From assembly GCA_003131585.1 (NCBI GenBank), contig PKVW01000051.1, forward strand, positions 72,506 to 136,505: a stretch of 64,000 nucleotides of DNA, read 5' to 3'. This stretch comes from Acidobacteriaceae bacterium. Lineage in GTDB: Bacteria; Acidobacteriota; Terriglobia; Terriglobales; Acidobacteriaceae. The number at the start of each line of letters is the position of its first letter. The stretch's first letter is position 1. This document shows, piece by piece, positions 9,404 to 18,107 of this stretch. Made by a program: the position numbers and the translations under genes. The notes below the pieces were generated by a model, which worked only from the letters and a program-made list of their open reading frames with translations, did no database searches and was not told the DNA's origin.

Positions 9404-10210
9404 CTATTGGCTGCCTTGTGTGAGACTGGCCTTCGCTTGGGCTTGCGGGATGGAGCTGTGCAACTTGACTGCCGGAGCATGCGTCCCGCTCGACTTGCTT
9501 CCCGCACTCTTCTGAGGCGGCGGCTGCGCGGCCGTCTTCGCGGCGAGTTTCTTCTTGTTGAAATCCCGCACGATTCGCGCTACATACGCTTTGGTCTCGT
9601 AATAAGGAGGCACGCCGCCATACTGCTCTACGCGCCGCGGGCCGGCGTTGTAGGCCGCCAGCGCCTTGATCAGGTCGAAGTCATAGCGTTCCAGCAGCTC
9701 GCGCAGATACCGGGTACCGCCCTCCACATTGGCCTGCGGGTCAAAGACGTTCTGCACGCCCAGCTTCGACGCGGTCTGGGGCATCAACTGCATCAGTCCC
9801 TGCGCGCCCTTCGGCGACACCGCACGCACATCGAATCCGCTCTCGGCGCGAATCACGCTGTTTACCAGATCCGGGTCCAGACGGTAGGTTCCACTCGCCG
9901 CATTTACTACCTCATTCAGATTCAACGGATGCCCGACGTTCTCCGCCGCGGCTTGCAACCTGAGATGAGAAACGCGCTCATCCGGCGCCGCTTCAAAGTG
10001 ATCGATCTCCTCCGTTGGCACATCCACGAAACTCGATTCGTCGCCATTTACATACAGCCGCGTGACCGTCCCGATCACGAGCCGGCGCTCATGGCGGATG
10101 GAGAATCCATTGCGCAGCACGGCCGAGTCGGCTGCCGGGCAGGGAAGCGCCATCACCGCGAGCAAGGTGATGACTGCCGCCCATCCGCCGATCTGGATCG
10201 CCTTCTTCAT
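9404..10210 (-). CDS. Lytic transglycosylase (SLT family) with N-terminal extension
   Basis: 268 residues. A signal peptide is visible at about 1-27. Residues 30-95 form an extra region of unknown role. The SLT domain follows, with the catalytic Glu in RAESGFD (E123), the GLMQLMP motif (138-144) and AAYNAGP near 184-190. It would cleave peptidoglycan glycan strands to 1,6-anhydromuropeptides in the periplasm, which ties in with the anmK-nagZ recycling pair at 58447-60839. The last 50 residues are low-complexity Pro/Ala/Ser. Confidence 0.9.
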   Translation of the reverse strand: MKKAIQIGGWAAVITLLAVMALPCPAADSAVLRNGFSIRHERRLVIGTVTRLYVNGDESSFVDVPTEEIDHFEAAPDERVSHLRLQAAAENVGHPLNLNEVVNAASGTYRLDPDLVNSVIRAESGFDVRAVSPKGAQGLMQLMPQTASKLGVQNVFDPQANVEGGTRYLRELLERYDFDLIKALAAYNAGPRRVEQYGGVPPYYETKAYVARIVRDFNKKKLAAKTAAQPPPQKSAGSKSSGTHAPAVKLHSSIPQAQAKASLTQGSQ

Positions 10211-10236
10211 GTCAGACGTTCACCTGCGCGATGCCT

Positions 10237-11088
10237 CTAGCCACTCACCACTTCCGCCACTGCCGCCGCAACTCCGCAGCGATCATTACCGAGCGTCACA
10301 CTCCAGCCGCGCCCGCGCAACTCCTCGCAGGCATTCCCCATGATAACCGGATGCCCGGCGAACTCAAGCATTTCCACATCGTTGTGGTTGTCACCGATGG
10401 CCATGACCTCTTCGCGCCGGTAGCCCCGGTGCGCGGCCCATCGTTCCAGGGCGTGTCCCTTGGAACAGCCCGTATTGAGCACGTCGATCATCGAGAGATC
10501 CCGCGCGGGATACTCCGTTCGCAGCACGGTCACTCCTCCTTCCATTCCGCTGCTCTCGAGCGCGCGCAGGGCCTGGCTCATCCGCGCCATGGAGCCGCAA
10601 AACATGGCCTGCACCGGGTCATCCACCAGCGCATCCTCGAGGGGCACGACAAACTCGATGTATGCCATATTCTTCTCCAGCCAGCGCCGGATGCTCGCGT
10701 TCAAATCGTCCAAGTGCTCCAGCACGATCGCGCCCTTGGATTCCTTATCGAATGTAAGAACGGTATGCCCACGGAAGTCTTGCATCGCCCCGCACAGTTC
10801 GCGGCAAATTTCGCGCGGCATGAGGTCGCGATGGAAAGTCTCTCCGGCCAGCGACCGCGTTACCGCCCCATTCGAGCTGATCAGCCACAAATCAAATCCC
10901 AACTGTTTTGCGATGGGCAGAGCAAACGCATGCCGCCGCCCTGTCACCAGCACGATTTCAATGCCCGAAGCATGGGCCCGTCGCAGTGCTGCCAGGTCGC
11001 CCTCGGAAATCTGAAATTGTGGATTGAGCAGCGTGCCGTCGATATCGGAGGCCAGCAGGCGGATGGAACGCGTGGAAGACTTCACCAT
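10237..11088 (-). CDS. HAD-superfamily (Cof-type) phosphatase
   Basis: 283 residues. The catalytic aspartates are in ASDIDGTLL (D15, D17). Motif II lies in VLVTGRR, and the metal-binding motif IV is GDNHNDVEML near 227. A C2-type cap sits between them. Such enzymes usually dephosphorylate sugar phosphates or cofactors; the substrate is unknown. It lies 26 bases upstream of the lytic transglycosylase on the same strand, and 68 bases from a divergent TPR gene. Confidence 0.9.
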   Translation of the reverse strand: MVKSSTRSIRLLASDIDGTLLNPQFQISEGDLAALRRAHASGIEIVLVTGRRHAFALPIAKQLGFDLWLISSNGAVTRSLAGETFHRDLMPREICRELCGAMQDFRGHTVLTFDKESKGAIVLEHLDDLNASIRRWLEKNMAYIEFVVPLEDALVDDPVQAMFCGSMARMSQALRALESSGMEGGVTVLRTEYPARDLSMIDVLNTGCSKGHALERWAAHRGYRREEVMAIGDNHNDVEMLEFAGHPVIMGNACEELRGRGWSVTLGNDRCGVAAAVAEVVSG

Positions 11089-11156
11089 TCATGATTTTAG
11101 CATTCGTTCGCTGACCATGAGCGACGGGACACTGCCGTGCTATATTCCCCAGACGC

Positions 11157-11894
11157 ATGGGATCGCTTTTGTTCTTCTTCGGCGGGTGGGGATTCATTCT
11201 CCAGGCAGTGGCGATTGTGCATTTCATCCGCCGCCGCCCGGATACCTACTGGTTGTTTATCATTCTGTTTCTGGGATGGATTGGGGCGCTGATTTACATT
11301 GTCGTGGAAGTCATTCCTGACGCCGGGTTGTTGCGAACGTCGTTTCAAATGTTTCCGCGGCGGCGGCGAATTCGTGACTTGGAGCGCGCCATCCTCGACA
11401 ATCCTTCGGCGGGCAACTACGAAGAACTCGGCCTGCTTTATCTCGATAACGGAGACTATGCGCGCGCCCGCGCCAGCTATGACAAGGCGATTGCGTCGCG
11501 AACCGATTCGGTGGATGCGTTCTACCGCCGCGGCGTTGCCGAGGTAGAGTTGGGAGACTTCGCCGCGGCGGCGCCCGACCTCGAACGTGCCGTTACCTCC
11601 GACGCGAATTACGATTTCCATCGCGCCAAAGGCCTGCTGGCCCACGCCTACGCGCAAACCGGTCAGGCGGAAAAAGCCGAGGCTCTGTTTCGGCAGGCGA
11701 CAAAGATTTCCACCAGCTCGGAAACTTATTACAACTACGCTGTTTTCTTGCAGGCACAGGGGCGCGTGGAAGAAGCGCGGCAGTGGACGCAGAAAATTCT
11801 CGATCAGCGCCGCACCATGCCCGGCTACCAGCGTCGGCGAGAGCGGGTGTGGTTCCGCAAAGCCTATGCGCTGCTGGCGCGGATGAGGCTGTAA
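11157..11894 (+). CDS. TPR protein with two N-terminal transmembrane helices
   Basis: 245 residues. Two hydrophobic helices (about 3-23 and 33-53) at the N-terminus resemble the small PLDc_N-type membrane module. They are followed by a basic RRRRIRD stretch and about four tetratricopeptide repeats (80-240), recognisable from the alternating small and aromatic residues as in YEELGLLYLDNGDYARARASY. It is probably a membrane-tethered scaffold. No enzyme motif is present, and neighbours give no pathway. Divergent from the HAD phosphatase gene. Confidence 0.7.
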   Translation: MGSLLFFFGGWGFILQAVAIVHFIRRRPDTYWLFIILFLGWIGALIYIVVEVIPDAGLLRTSFQMFPRRRRIRDLERAILDNPSAGNYEELGLLYLDNGDYARARASYDKAIASRTDSVDAFYRRGVAEVELGDFAAAAPDLERAVTSDANYDFHRAKGLLAHAYAQTGQAEKAEALFRQATKISTSSETYYNYAVFLQAQGRVEEARQWTQKILDQRRTMPGYQRRRERVWFRKAYALLARMRL

Positions 11895-11923
11895 ATCAGG
11901 TAGCATCTGGTCTCGCTCCAAGT

Positions 11924-12026
11924 GCCCGTCGGGCGATTAGTCCCGTAGGGACCACCCGAAAATAGCCCGCCAGTTCACTGGCGGGTAAGAGAGAGGAGAA
12001 GGACCCCTGCGTGCCGTAAGGCACGC
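11924..12026. repeat. Modular palindromic repeat (copy R1)
   Basis: Four short hairpins follow each other: GCCCGTCGGGC (11924), GTCCCGTAGGGAC (11940), CCCGCCAGTTCACTGGCGGG (11966) and GCGTGCCGTAAGGCACGC (12009). The part CCGAAAATAGCCCGCCAG... recurs in reverse orientation at about 15134-15167, showing that it belongs to the same family as R2. No coding potential is credible. Confidence 0.75.
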
Positions 12027-12219
12027 CTGAAGCATCGCCGCTGCCCCCGGGCCGCGCCCGAACAGCGGCGCTGGAGCAGTTTTCGCTGGTACTCGTGCGG
12101 AGAGGTGGGTCCGGTGCGGACTAATGACACAGACATCCTGGTAATGAGAATCCAACCGCCAGCGGCGTGATCGGATCGTTTTCACTTGTCACTCATTGGG
12201 TGCTGCGGTGCCCCATAGG

Positions 12220-12360
12220 CCGCCCTGAGCCAAGTCGAAGGGTCTCGCCGTTTTGTGCTGAATCGCAGCGCTGCTGAGAGGCTCGATCTCCCGCTTTGAT
12301 TTTGGGTGGCGCAGCGCCCTTCGGCTTCGCTCAGGGCAAGCTTTCAGCGCTGCGATAACT
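12220..12360. repeat. Inverted repeat region with GCCCTGAGC/AGTCGAAGGG motif
   Basis: GCCCTGAGCCAAGTCGAAGGG (12222) is mirrored by CCCTTCGGCTTCGCTCAGGGC (12318). Between and beyond them is a perfect 12-bp inverted pair, ATCGCAGCGCTG (12263) and CAGCGCTGCGAT (12346). A variant of the first motif is the one found inside mutS (62963-62984). The rest of 11895-12505 shows no gene. Confidence 0.65.
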
Positions 12361-12505
12361 GCGGCCTCTTAAATTTCGCTTTAGCCGCCGAGAGTACCGG
12401 GGCAAGAATAATGGCCCCGGGGATCCGGAGCCATTGTGAAAATCACGTGGTGTAAGCACTCTGTCTATTTCAGTATTGGCGAAGCCAACGGCAGTGTCAA
12501 GTTAC

Positions 12506-12641
12506 TTGAGGAGATTATCTCTGTGTTCTCTCCTCAATGAATTCTCCTCCACAAAAGGAGAATGGACCCGGCGGGATTCTGCGCCCCACTGATAGCCTCA
12601 AATGTCGCCTTTTGAACTACGCTTGAAAAGGTGGCGCAGAA
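12506..12641 (+). promoter_or_regulatory. Structured leader candidate: three consecutive hairpins upstream of the DUF885 gene
   Basis: Three perfect stems follow one another. TTGAGGAGA (12506-12514) pairs with TCTCCTCAA (12529-12537). ATTCTCCT (12541-12548) pairs with AGGAGAAT (12556-12563). TTCTGCGCC (12577-12585) pairs with GGCGCAGAA (12633-12641), and encloses an inner CCTTTT/AAAAGG stem (12608-12631). Arms of the first two hairpins can also pair with each other (AGGAGA with TCTCCT), so alternative folds are possible, as in attenuators or riboswitches. It ends 70 bases before the DUF885 start codon. It matches no riboswitch class I recognise; it could also be a small RNA or a repeat. Confidence 0.5.
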
Positions 12642-12711
12642 CGCTTCATCTTTTCGTTTCGAATGATTGAAGGTACTATGGACGACACGTAGTATCCCGG
12701 AGTTTTGCCAA

Positions 12712-14475
12712 ATGAACTCAACTATCAAGCCTGTGGGGGCAGCGAGGAGCGAAACGTTGCAGTGGCAAACAACCATAGCTTTTGTGCTGCTCGCACTGTT
12801 GCTTTGCCGGACCAGCGGTGCCCAGATCGCAAGCTCAGCGGGACAAAAGGATTCACTGGAAAAGATAGCCGCCGACTTTTGGGTTTGGCGTGCGCAGTAC
12901 GCGCCCTTCACGAGCGATGATGTCCCACGTATTGAACATTCCAGATTAAGGCGCGATTGGTCCGCCGCATCCATATCGAAGAGAGGGGAGGAATTGAACG
13001 AATTTGAATCGCGAACCCGGAAGCTGCAAACCGGAGGCTGGCTCGTGCCCCAACAGGTTGACTACATGCTGCTCGGCTCGGCGTTGGCACGCGTTCGCTG
13101 GGAGTTGGATGTCAATCCCCGATGGAAGCGTGACCCAAATTTCTACATCGAGCAAACCGTAACACCGATACTAGAGGATATTGCAGTTCCGGGCCCGTAT
13201 GAGGACTCGCGAAGTCGAGAAATCCTAGAGCGAATCGAGAACGTACCGTCCATCCTTGAATCGGCCAAGGAAAACTTGATGATTCCCCCGGCTCCTTTTG
13301 TGAAGGCTGCGATTGAGTCGCTTGCTGACATTCGGGCGCAATTGCACACGATGAGTAAAACTCTGAGGCCAGTAACAACTCTCAAGGAAGAAGAGCTAAA
13401 CGTCGCAACGGAAAGGGCGACTCGTTCGCTGGAGATTTTTCGCTCTTGGCTTCAACAGCGTCTTCCGAGGTGTCCGCAAGACATCGCCATCGGTCGCGAC
13501 GCATTCGTCTTCTTCCTGCACAAGGTAGCTTTACTGCCTTATACACCAGAGGAACTCTTGGCTATCGGAAGAACGGAAACGGCCCGCGCGATGGCTTTCG
13601 AACAATTCGAAGCACAAAGGGACACCAACGTACCTCCCCTTCAAATGCTGCCTGACCAAGCTACTTGGGTGGACAAAGCAGCGAAGGACGAGACCGCCAT
13701 CCGCGAATTCTTGCAGCAGCAGGGGATTCTCACGGTGCCCGATTGGGTGCAGCACTATACGTTCCGGCCAACCCCGGAATATGTAAGGGCGTTGAGCAGC
13801 TTTGGCGAGACTGATGATTTTACGTCCGCGACGCGCCTTCACGAGAACGCGACCCGATACGTTGACCCGCCTTCGCCCGACTTGGACTTGTTTTGGCAGG
13901 CGACAGCTAAAGACCCCCGCCCAATCCTTTTGCACGAAGGCGTTCCCGGCCATTACTTTCAGTTGGCTCTTTCGTGGGCTAACCCTGACCCAGTCCGCCG
14001 CCATTTCTACGACTCCGCACCCAACGAGGGGTTAGGCTTTTACTGCGAAGAGATGATGCTGCAATCCGGACTGTTCGAGCACAGCCCGAGGACCCGGGAG
14101 ATCGTATACCGTTTCATGGTGTTGCGAGCTATGGGCATGGAAGCCGACATTAAAATGGCCTTGGGTGAATTTACCATCGAACAAGCTGCGGCATTTCTTG
14201 AACAAAGACTACCGCTTGGTCACAAGATGGCAATCGGGGGGGCAACGATGTTTGCGTTGACGCCGGGAGTACTGGTGTCGTATCAGACTGGCAAGACGCA
14301 GATACTGCGCTTCCTAGCAGACGCAAAGCTGAAGCAAGGCGATGCGTTTCGTCTTCGCGCGTGCCACGATTTTCTTTGGGCGAACGGCAACGTGCCCATC
14401 GCTTTACAGCGGTGGGAGTATCTCGGACTCACGGATGACATCGAGCGTCTTCAGGGATTCTCGGTCCCAAAGTAA
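12712..14475 (+). CDS. DUF885-family metallopeptidase-like secreted protein
   Basis: 587 residues from the ATG at 12712, preceded by CGGAG at a fitting distance; an upstream TTG in frame would add 15 residues but lacks a ribosome site and hides the signal peptide. A hydrophobic signal segment lies at about 22-38. The zinc-type motif HEGVPGHYFQ (H408, E409, H414) is typical of DUF885 proteins, which are distantly related to M32/M3-like peptidases. The glutamate-rich N-E-G-L-G-F-Y-C-E-E stretch follows about 30 residues on. Substrate is unknown. Its base composition looks more AT-rich than the flanks, and it stands alone between two repeat-filled gaps, which may point to acquisition by transfer. 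Confidence 0.85.
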   Translation: MNSTIKPVGAARSETLQWQTTIAFVLLALLLCRTSGAQIASSAGQKDSLEKIAADFWVWRAQYAPFTSDDVPRIEHSRLRRDWSAASISKRGEELNEFESRTRKLQTGGWLVPQQVDYMLLGSALARVRWELDVNPRWKRDPNFYIEQTVTPILEDIAVPGPYEDSRSREILERIENVPSILESAKENLMIPPAPFVKAAIESLADIRAQLHTMSKTLRPVTTLKEEELNVATERATRSLEIFRSWLQQRLPRCPQDIAIGRDAFVFFLHKVALLPYTPEELLAIGRTETARAMAFEQFEAQRDTNVPPLQMLPDQATWVDKAAKDETAIREFLQQQGILTVPDWVQHYTFRPTPEYVRALSSFGETDDFTSATRLHENATRYVDPPSPDLDLFWQATAKDPRPILLHEGVPGHYFQLALSWANPDPVRRHFYDSAPNEGLGFYCEEMMLQSGLFEHSPRTREIVYRFMVLRAMGMEADIKMALGEFTIEQAAAFLEQRLPLGHKMAIGGATMFALTPGVLVSYQTGKTQILRFLADAKLKQGDAFRLRACHDFLWANGNVPIALQRWEYLGLTDDIERLQGFSVPK

Positions 14476-14563
14476 TGGCACATCAGTTGCTCCGGCAGCA
14501 CGGTCAAGAACTGTGCAAGCGGACACAGCCTCGGGGGCTGGCCCGGCTTAAAATCAACTGGGT

Positions 14564-14592
14564 GCCCCGTCCAAGCTTTGTTTGGGCGGGGC
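14564..14592 (+). terminator. Strong hairpin downstream of the DUF885 gene
   Basis: GCCCCGTCCAAGC and GTTTGGGCGGGGC form a 13-bp stem with a three-base loop (with G-U pairs), 89 bases after the DUF885 stop, followed by TCTTGACTTTCC. It may terminate that transcript, although the T-tract is weak. Confidence 0.45.
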
Positions 14593-14745
14593 TCTTGACT
14601 TTCCTGCGCGGCAGGAATTCACGAGTCGATTCGCTCCCAAAGTTTTCCACAGCTACCGTGTGACATCTGACCTTGTGCCCGCCAATAAAGTGCGTAATCA
14701 TGGTCGAGGCCATGACGGTTCGCTACACAGCCAATCGTCGCGCGT

Positions 14746-14800
14746 TAAGTCCTTTGTTTCACGGATTTTAGTATCTAAGTTCTTTGCCATCCGGATTTTA
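14746..14800. repeat. 25-bp direct repeat, two copies, 30-bp period
   Basis: TAAGTCCTTTG...CGGATTTTA (14746-14770) and TAAGTTCTTTG...CGGATTTTA (14776-14800) are two copies differing at a few central positions. They lie in an otherwise empty, AT-richer stretch between 14593 and 15002. Confidence 0.7.
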
Positions 14801-15002
14801 CGGGGAATTTCCTGCTAACCCGATGGTTCCACTAGACCCCAGGGGGAGGGGGCTATCGAGAAGCGATTCCGAAGCGCACGCAAAAGTGCCCGAATCAACT
14901 AGCTTCTCCTCAGAATTTATTTTGCGAAGGAATTCACAGCGCACAAGCGGGAAGCCGAAGCGGGGTTCCGTCCCACACGAATCAAGAGGCGGACATTTCA
15001 TT

Positions 15003-15185
15003 AGCCGCGAAGCGGCGTCAGAATCCAGCCCACGGCGTAAGCCGCGGGCTGGAAGGTAGAGCAGGAGTCAGCCCCGGAGGGGCGCAAGGCTAGCTATGAC
15101 ACAGACTCCTGCGGCACGCGGGTCGTCCCTTCGCCTTACCCCGCCAGTGAACTGTGGGCTATTTTCGGAGGTCGCTTCAGGACCG
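15003..15185. repeat. Modular palindromic repeat (copy R2)
   Basis: The first 107 bases (15003-15109) match the reverse complement of 20009-20115 with 20 differences by hand count and no gaps. The shared core has three hairpins: AGCCGCGAAGCGGC, a stem around CCCACGGCGTAAGCCG, and GCCCCGGAGGGGC, ending in TATGACACAGACTCC. The right part (15134-15167) matches R1. It lies just beyond the 3' end of the Tad-locus TonB-like gene. Confidence 0.85.
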
Positions 15186-15209
15186 TGGTTGTAGTGCAGT
15201 TCGCCCGCG

Positions 15210-17675
15210 CTAATTGCGGTCGTTGGTGTCGATATTAAAGCCGAGGATGGCATTGAGTTCAACCGGCAGCGCGCCGCGCATGGCAGGGCGGAACTTCCAG
15301 CTGTGCAGCGCGGTCATGATCTTGAAGTTCATTCCGGCGGGGCCGGGTTCGAGGACCTGAAGATTTTTCAGGTTGCCGTAAACGTCGACTCTGCACTTGA
15401 TCACGACGCGGGCGTGAGGAAGATTCGCGGGCAAATCGGTGCGAAGGCCTTGAGGGCCGATAAGCGTTTTGGCCAGGTGATGCGCGGCGGGGTCGGCTTC
15501 GGCGAATTGCATCACCACGGTGCCGATCGTGGTTTCCACATAGACGGTGTAGTTATCGCCGGGAAGTTTGCCGTAGAAATCAAACGCTCCGCCGGACCGC
15601 GATGTGGCGACAATGGTGATTGCCGGCCCCTGCTGCTGTTTCACCGAGGAGCGTCCGGGAAGATTGGGATCGCCGCTGCCTTCCGATCCGAAGCTGGGCA
15701 GAGTGACGACGGTGCTGCCGCCGCGAACGTCCACGCCGGGCACCGCCGGAGAGCCGGTGGGAGCGCTGCCGGCGCCGCCGGGACCGGGCGTGGGAGAGAT
15801 TCCGCCACGCGCATTGGGGTCAGCCCCGCGTCCGGTTCCAGGCTTGCCAGCGCCTGAGCCTTCTCCGGTCATTCCGCTGCCTGCACTGTCGCCGCGGCCG
15901 ATGCCCGAGCCTCCGCCGGAGCCGCCGAGGCCCGGCTCGTCTCCTCCTGTGGGGGACATCGCGAGCGAGCCTTTGCCGCCACTGCCGGGCATTCCGACCT
16001 GTGAGCCGGGCTGCGACGAGATCACTATTCCAGAATTGTCGCTGTTTCCCCCTGCGCCCTTGGGAGGAGCGAGAACTGAGCCGGCATCGCCGGGACCGCC
16101 GAGCCCGGAGCCTTTTCTGCCCGAGCCGATGGAGGGTGGAGGCGGAACAACAGTGCCGGCGAGCGGCGTGCCATTGCCCGAGCCGCCGGAATTTCCGGCT
16201 CCAGTTGAGGAGCCATGACTCGTACCTGAGCCTGTGACCGATGGAGGCGGAGGGATGATGTTCGATGCGCCGAGGGACGCACCATGAGCTCTTCCCGAGG
16301 CTGAGGCTCCCGCTGCCGTGCCGGAACCGGAACCTCCGATCGAACCTCCGATCGATCCTCCGATCGAGGGCGGAGGCGGCACGGCGTCCTGTGTACCGAA
16401 AAGTTTGCCGATCATGCTGCTCACGAACGATCCACTGCCCGCTTGAGTTGGTGGCGGAGGAACTACGGCTGGCGAGGAGGCGCCAACGCTGCCGCTTTCG
16501 AGCCGGCGCAGATCGCGCGCGGAATCGGCGGAAGGCGGCGGTGCGATGACGGAGGGCGCGGGCAGACTGAGTTTCGAATTGCGGGAAGTCTCGCGCTCTG
16601 GCGAGGAAACTGGCGGAGGCACGACCGCGGCGTTGCTCATTTGCACGCGCGAAGGCGAGACTTCGCGGCTCACGGCCGCGGGAGCGGGCGGAATCACGCT
16701 GCCGTTGAGCGCCGGAGTGGAACGCGCCTGGTCGCGGGAGACGCGCGTGGATGCCGGGCCAATCACGCTGGAGTTTAAGGAAGGTGCGGCCCGTGTGTGT
16801 TCCCGCGAAACATTGGGAGCCGGGGCGATGATGCTCGGGTCCAGAGACGGCGCAACGAGGGTGTGTTCGGATCGGACATTGGGCGCGGGAGGAACGACCG
16901 CCGAATTCAGCGCAGGAGCGGTTCGAGATTTACCGGACAAGATGCCGGGAGCTGGCGCCACGACGGAATCCAGGGTGAGTCCGCCGCGAGACTGATCGCG
17001 AGCGACATCCCGCGTGACACCGACTGGCGCGGGAGCAATCACGTTGGCGGGAAGGCTGGGAGCTATGAGAGAAGAGTGCAGGCCTTCCGCCGGAGGCGGC
17101 CCGGGGTTGGACTTGAGGGCGAGAAGGTTGGCCACCGCGCCGATGGAAGAAGGGAGTTTAAGATCGGGAGCGTCGACGATTTTCGGCGCGAGCGAACTGC
17201 CGCGAGCCACGTGAATGGTCTGAGTACGGTGATGCGCTTCCCGCCCGCCGGCGCGTCCGGTGGCGCCAGCCTCGGCGCCACCGAGGTCTTCGGTGCGCGG
17301 CAATTCGTCGCCGGAGTAGTACAGCACTTCATCGGGCTGCAGCCTGGGTGGGGCATAGGGGCGAAGGTGGGCAATCTGCCGCGGAAGAACCATGATGACG
17401 AACAGAAATAACGCTTCCAGTAACAACGAAGCGAGCATGCCCCAGTACGGGAAAATACCGTTGGGAGCTTCACCGGCCAGGCGCGGACCCGAGCGGGCGA
17501 AAGCCGGACGGATGGAGGTGACGAACTCCTGCCAGGGCGAGGACCACTCGACCAGGAGCTTGGGCCCCTCGTGAAGCTGGATCGCGTCTTCGAGTTGGAG
17601 AGTATCGGTCACTGAAAAATTTCGCGAGCTGGGTCTCGGTCCGGTGGGGAGCGGTGGCCGACGCTGCTTAGACAT
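15210..17675 (-). CDS. Large proline-rich TonB-like protein of the Tad locus
   Basis: 821 residues. A cytoplasmic N-terminus is followed by one transmembrane helix (about 75-97). Between about 185 and 410 lie eight or nine degenerate 21-25-residue repeats of the form A-P-S-L-N-x-S-V-I-x-P-A-P-x-x-x-S-R-E-H-T. Then come VPPPPS motifs and a Gly/Ser-rich stretch (about 420-690). The C-terminal 90 residues look like a TonB/TolA C-terminal domain (ARVVIKCRVDVYGNLKNLQV ... HSWKFRPAMRGALPVE). The whole would span the periplasm. Its ATG overlaps the end of the DUF192 gene by 8 bases, so it is the last gene of the Tad operon. Coupling to the secretin or an outer-membrane receptor is inference. Confidence 0.75.
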   Translation of the reverse strand: MSKQRRPPLPTGPRPSSRNFSVTDTLQLEDAIQLHEGPKLLVEWSSPWQEFVTSIRPAFARSGPRLAGEAPNGIFPYWGMLASLLLEALFLFVIMVLPRQIAHLRPYAPPRLQPDEVLYYSGDELPRTEDLGGAEAGATGRAGGREAHHRTQTIHVARGSSLAPKIVDAPDLKLPSSIGAVANLLALKSNPGPPPAEGLHSSLIAPSLPANVIAPAPVGVTRDVARDQSRGGLTLDSVVAPAPGILSGKSRTAPALNSAVVPPAPNVRSEHTLVAPSLDPSIIAPAPNVSREHTRAAPSLNSSVIGPASTRVSRDQARSTPALNGSVIPPAPAAVSREVSPSRVQMSNAAVVPPPVSSPERETSRNSKLSLPAPSVIAPPPSADSARDLRRLESGSVGASSPAVVPPPPTQAGSGSFVSSMIGKLFGTQDAVPPPPSIGGSIGGSIGGSGSGTAAGASASGRAHGASLGASNIIPPPPSVTGSGTSHGSSTGAGNSGGSGNGTPLAGTVVPPPPSIGSGRKGSGLGGPGDAGSVLAPPKGAGGNSDNSGIVISSQPGSQVGMPGSGGKGSLAMSPTGGDEPGLGGSGGGSGIGRGDSAGSGMTGEGSGAGKPGTGRGADPNARGGISPTPGPGGAGSAPTGSPAVPGVDVRGGSTVVTLPSFGSEGSGDPNLPGRSSVKQQQGPAITIVATSRSGGAFDFYGKLPGDNYTVYVETTIGTVVMQFAEADPAAHHLAKTLIGPQGLRTDLPANLPHARVVIKCRVDVYGNLKNLQVLEPGPAGMNFKIMTALHSWKFRPAMRGALPVELNAILGFNIDTNDRN

Positions 17676-18051
17676 ACTCCTTCATCCTGATCTCAATTCT
17701 ATCGCCCAGAGCGGTTCCCGTGGAGGCCACGGTGTGACAGGGCAACTCTAAGACTGAGGCTGCCTGAATGCGCACCGGCGCGAATCGCCAGGGCCGGAGA
17801 TCGCGCTCGATATGCACGACCGTACCGGAGCGGTCGAGGTAGACCACGTCGATGGGGAATCGCATACCTAGAGTATGAACGCCCCGGCAGGGCCGAATCC
17901 AGAGCCCACAGCCGTTACGGAAGTCACTATCGGAAGTTCCCAACAGGCCGCGCAACCGGGACCAGTGCGTCTCCGCCACGGCAAGCTCGGTGGCGAGATA
18001 GAGCTGGCGGGTTTGATTGAAAGCCTGGCTGTGCGGGATCAACCCCGGCAT
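17668..18051 (-). CDS. DUF192 family protein
   Basis: 127 residues from the ATG at 18051, which has AGGAG five bases upstream; an in-frame GTG at 18096 would add 15 residues. The DUF192 core is visible: a strand-rich start with L-A-T-E-L-A-V-A, the R-L-R-G-L-L-G motif, G-C-G-L-W-I-R-P-C, the H-T-L-G-M-R-F-P-I-D-V-V-Y-L-D signature and a C-terminal E-L-P-C/G-T-A-L-G-D segment. The biochemical function of the family is not established. It sits between tadC and the TonB-like gene with tight spacing, so it is probably co-transcribed with the Tad genes. Confidence 0.85.
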   Translation of the reverse strand: MPGLIPHSQAFNQTRQLYLATELAVAETHWSRLRGLLGTSDSDFRNGCGLWIRPCRGVHTLGMRFPIDVVYLDRSGTVVHIERDLRPWRFAPVRIQAASVLELPCHTVASTGTALGDRIEIRMKEYV

Positions 18052-18107
18052 GACGACTCCTGATTTCCCCTGTTGGATGCTCCCCAGTTGCCTCACACTT
18101 CGCGCTC

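Noticed and set aside
11937-12185. 82-codon minus-strand frame in the gap after the TPR gene
   Set aside because: It is made of the palindromic repeat R1 and has no ribosome site.
15068-15262. 64-codon minus-strand frame across repeat R2
   Set aside because: Repeat-derived sequence; it also overlaps the end of the TonB-like gene in another frame.
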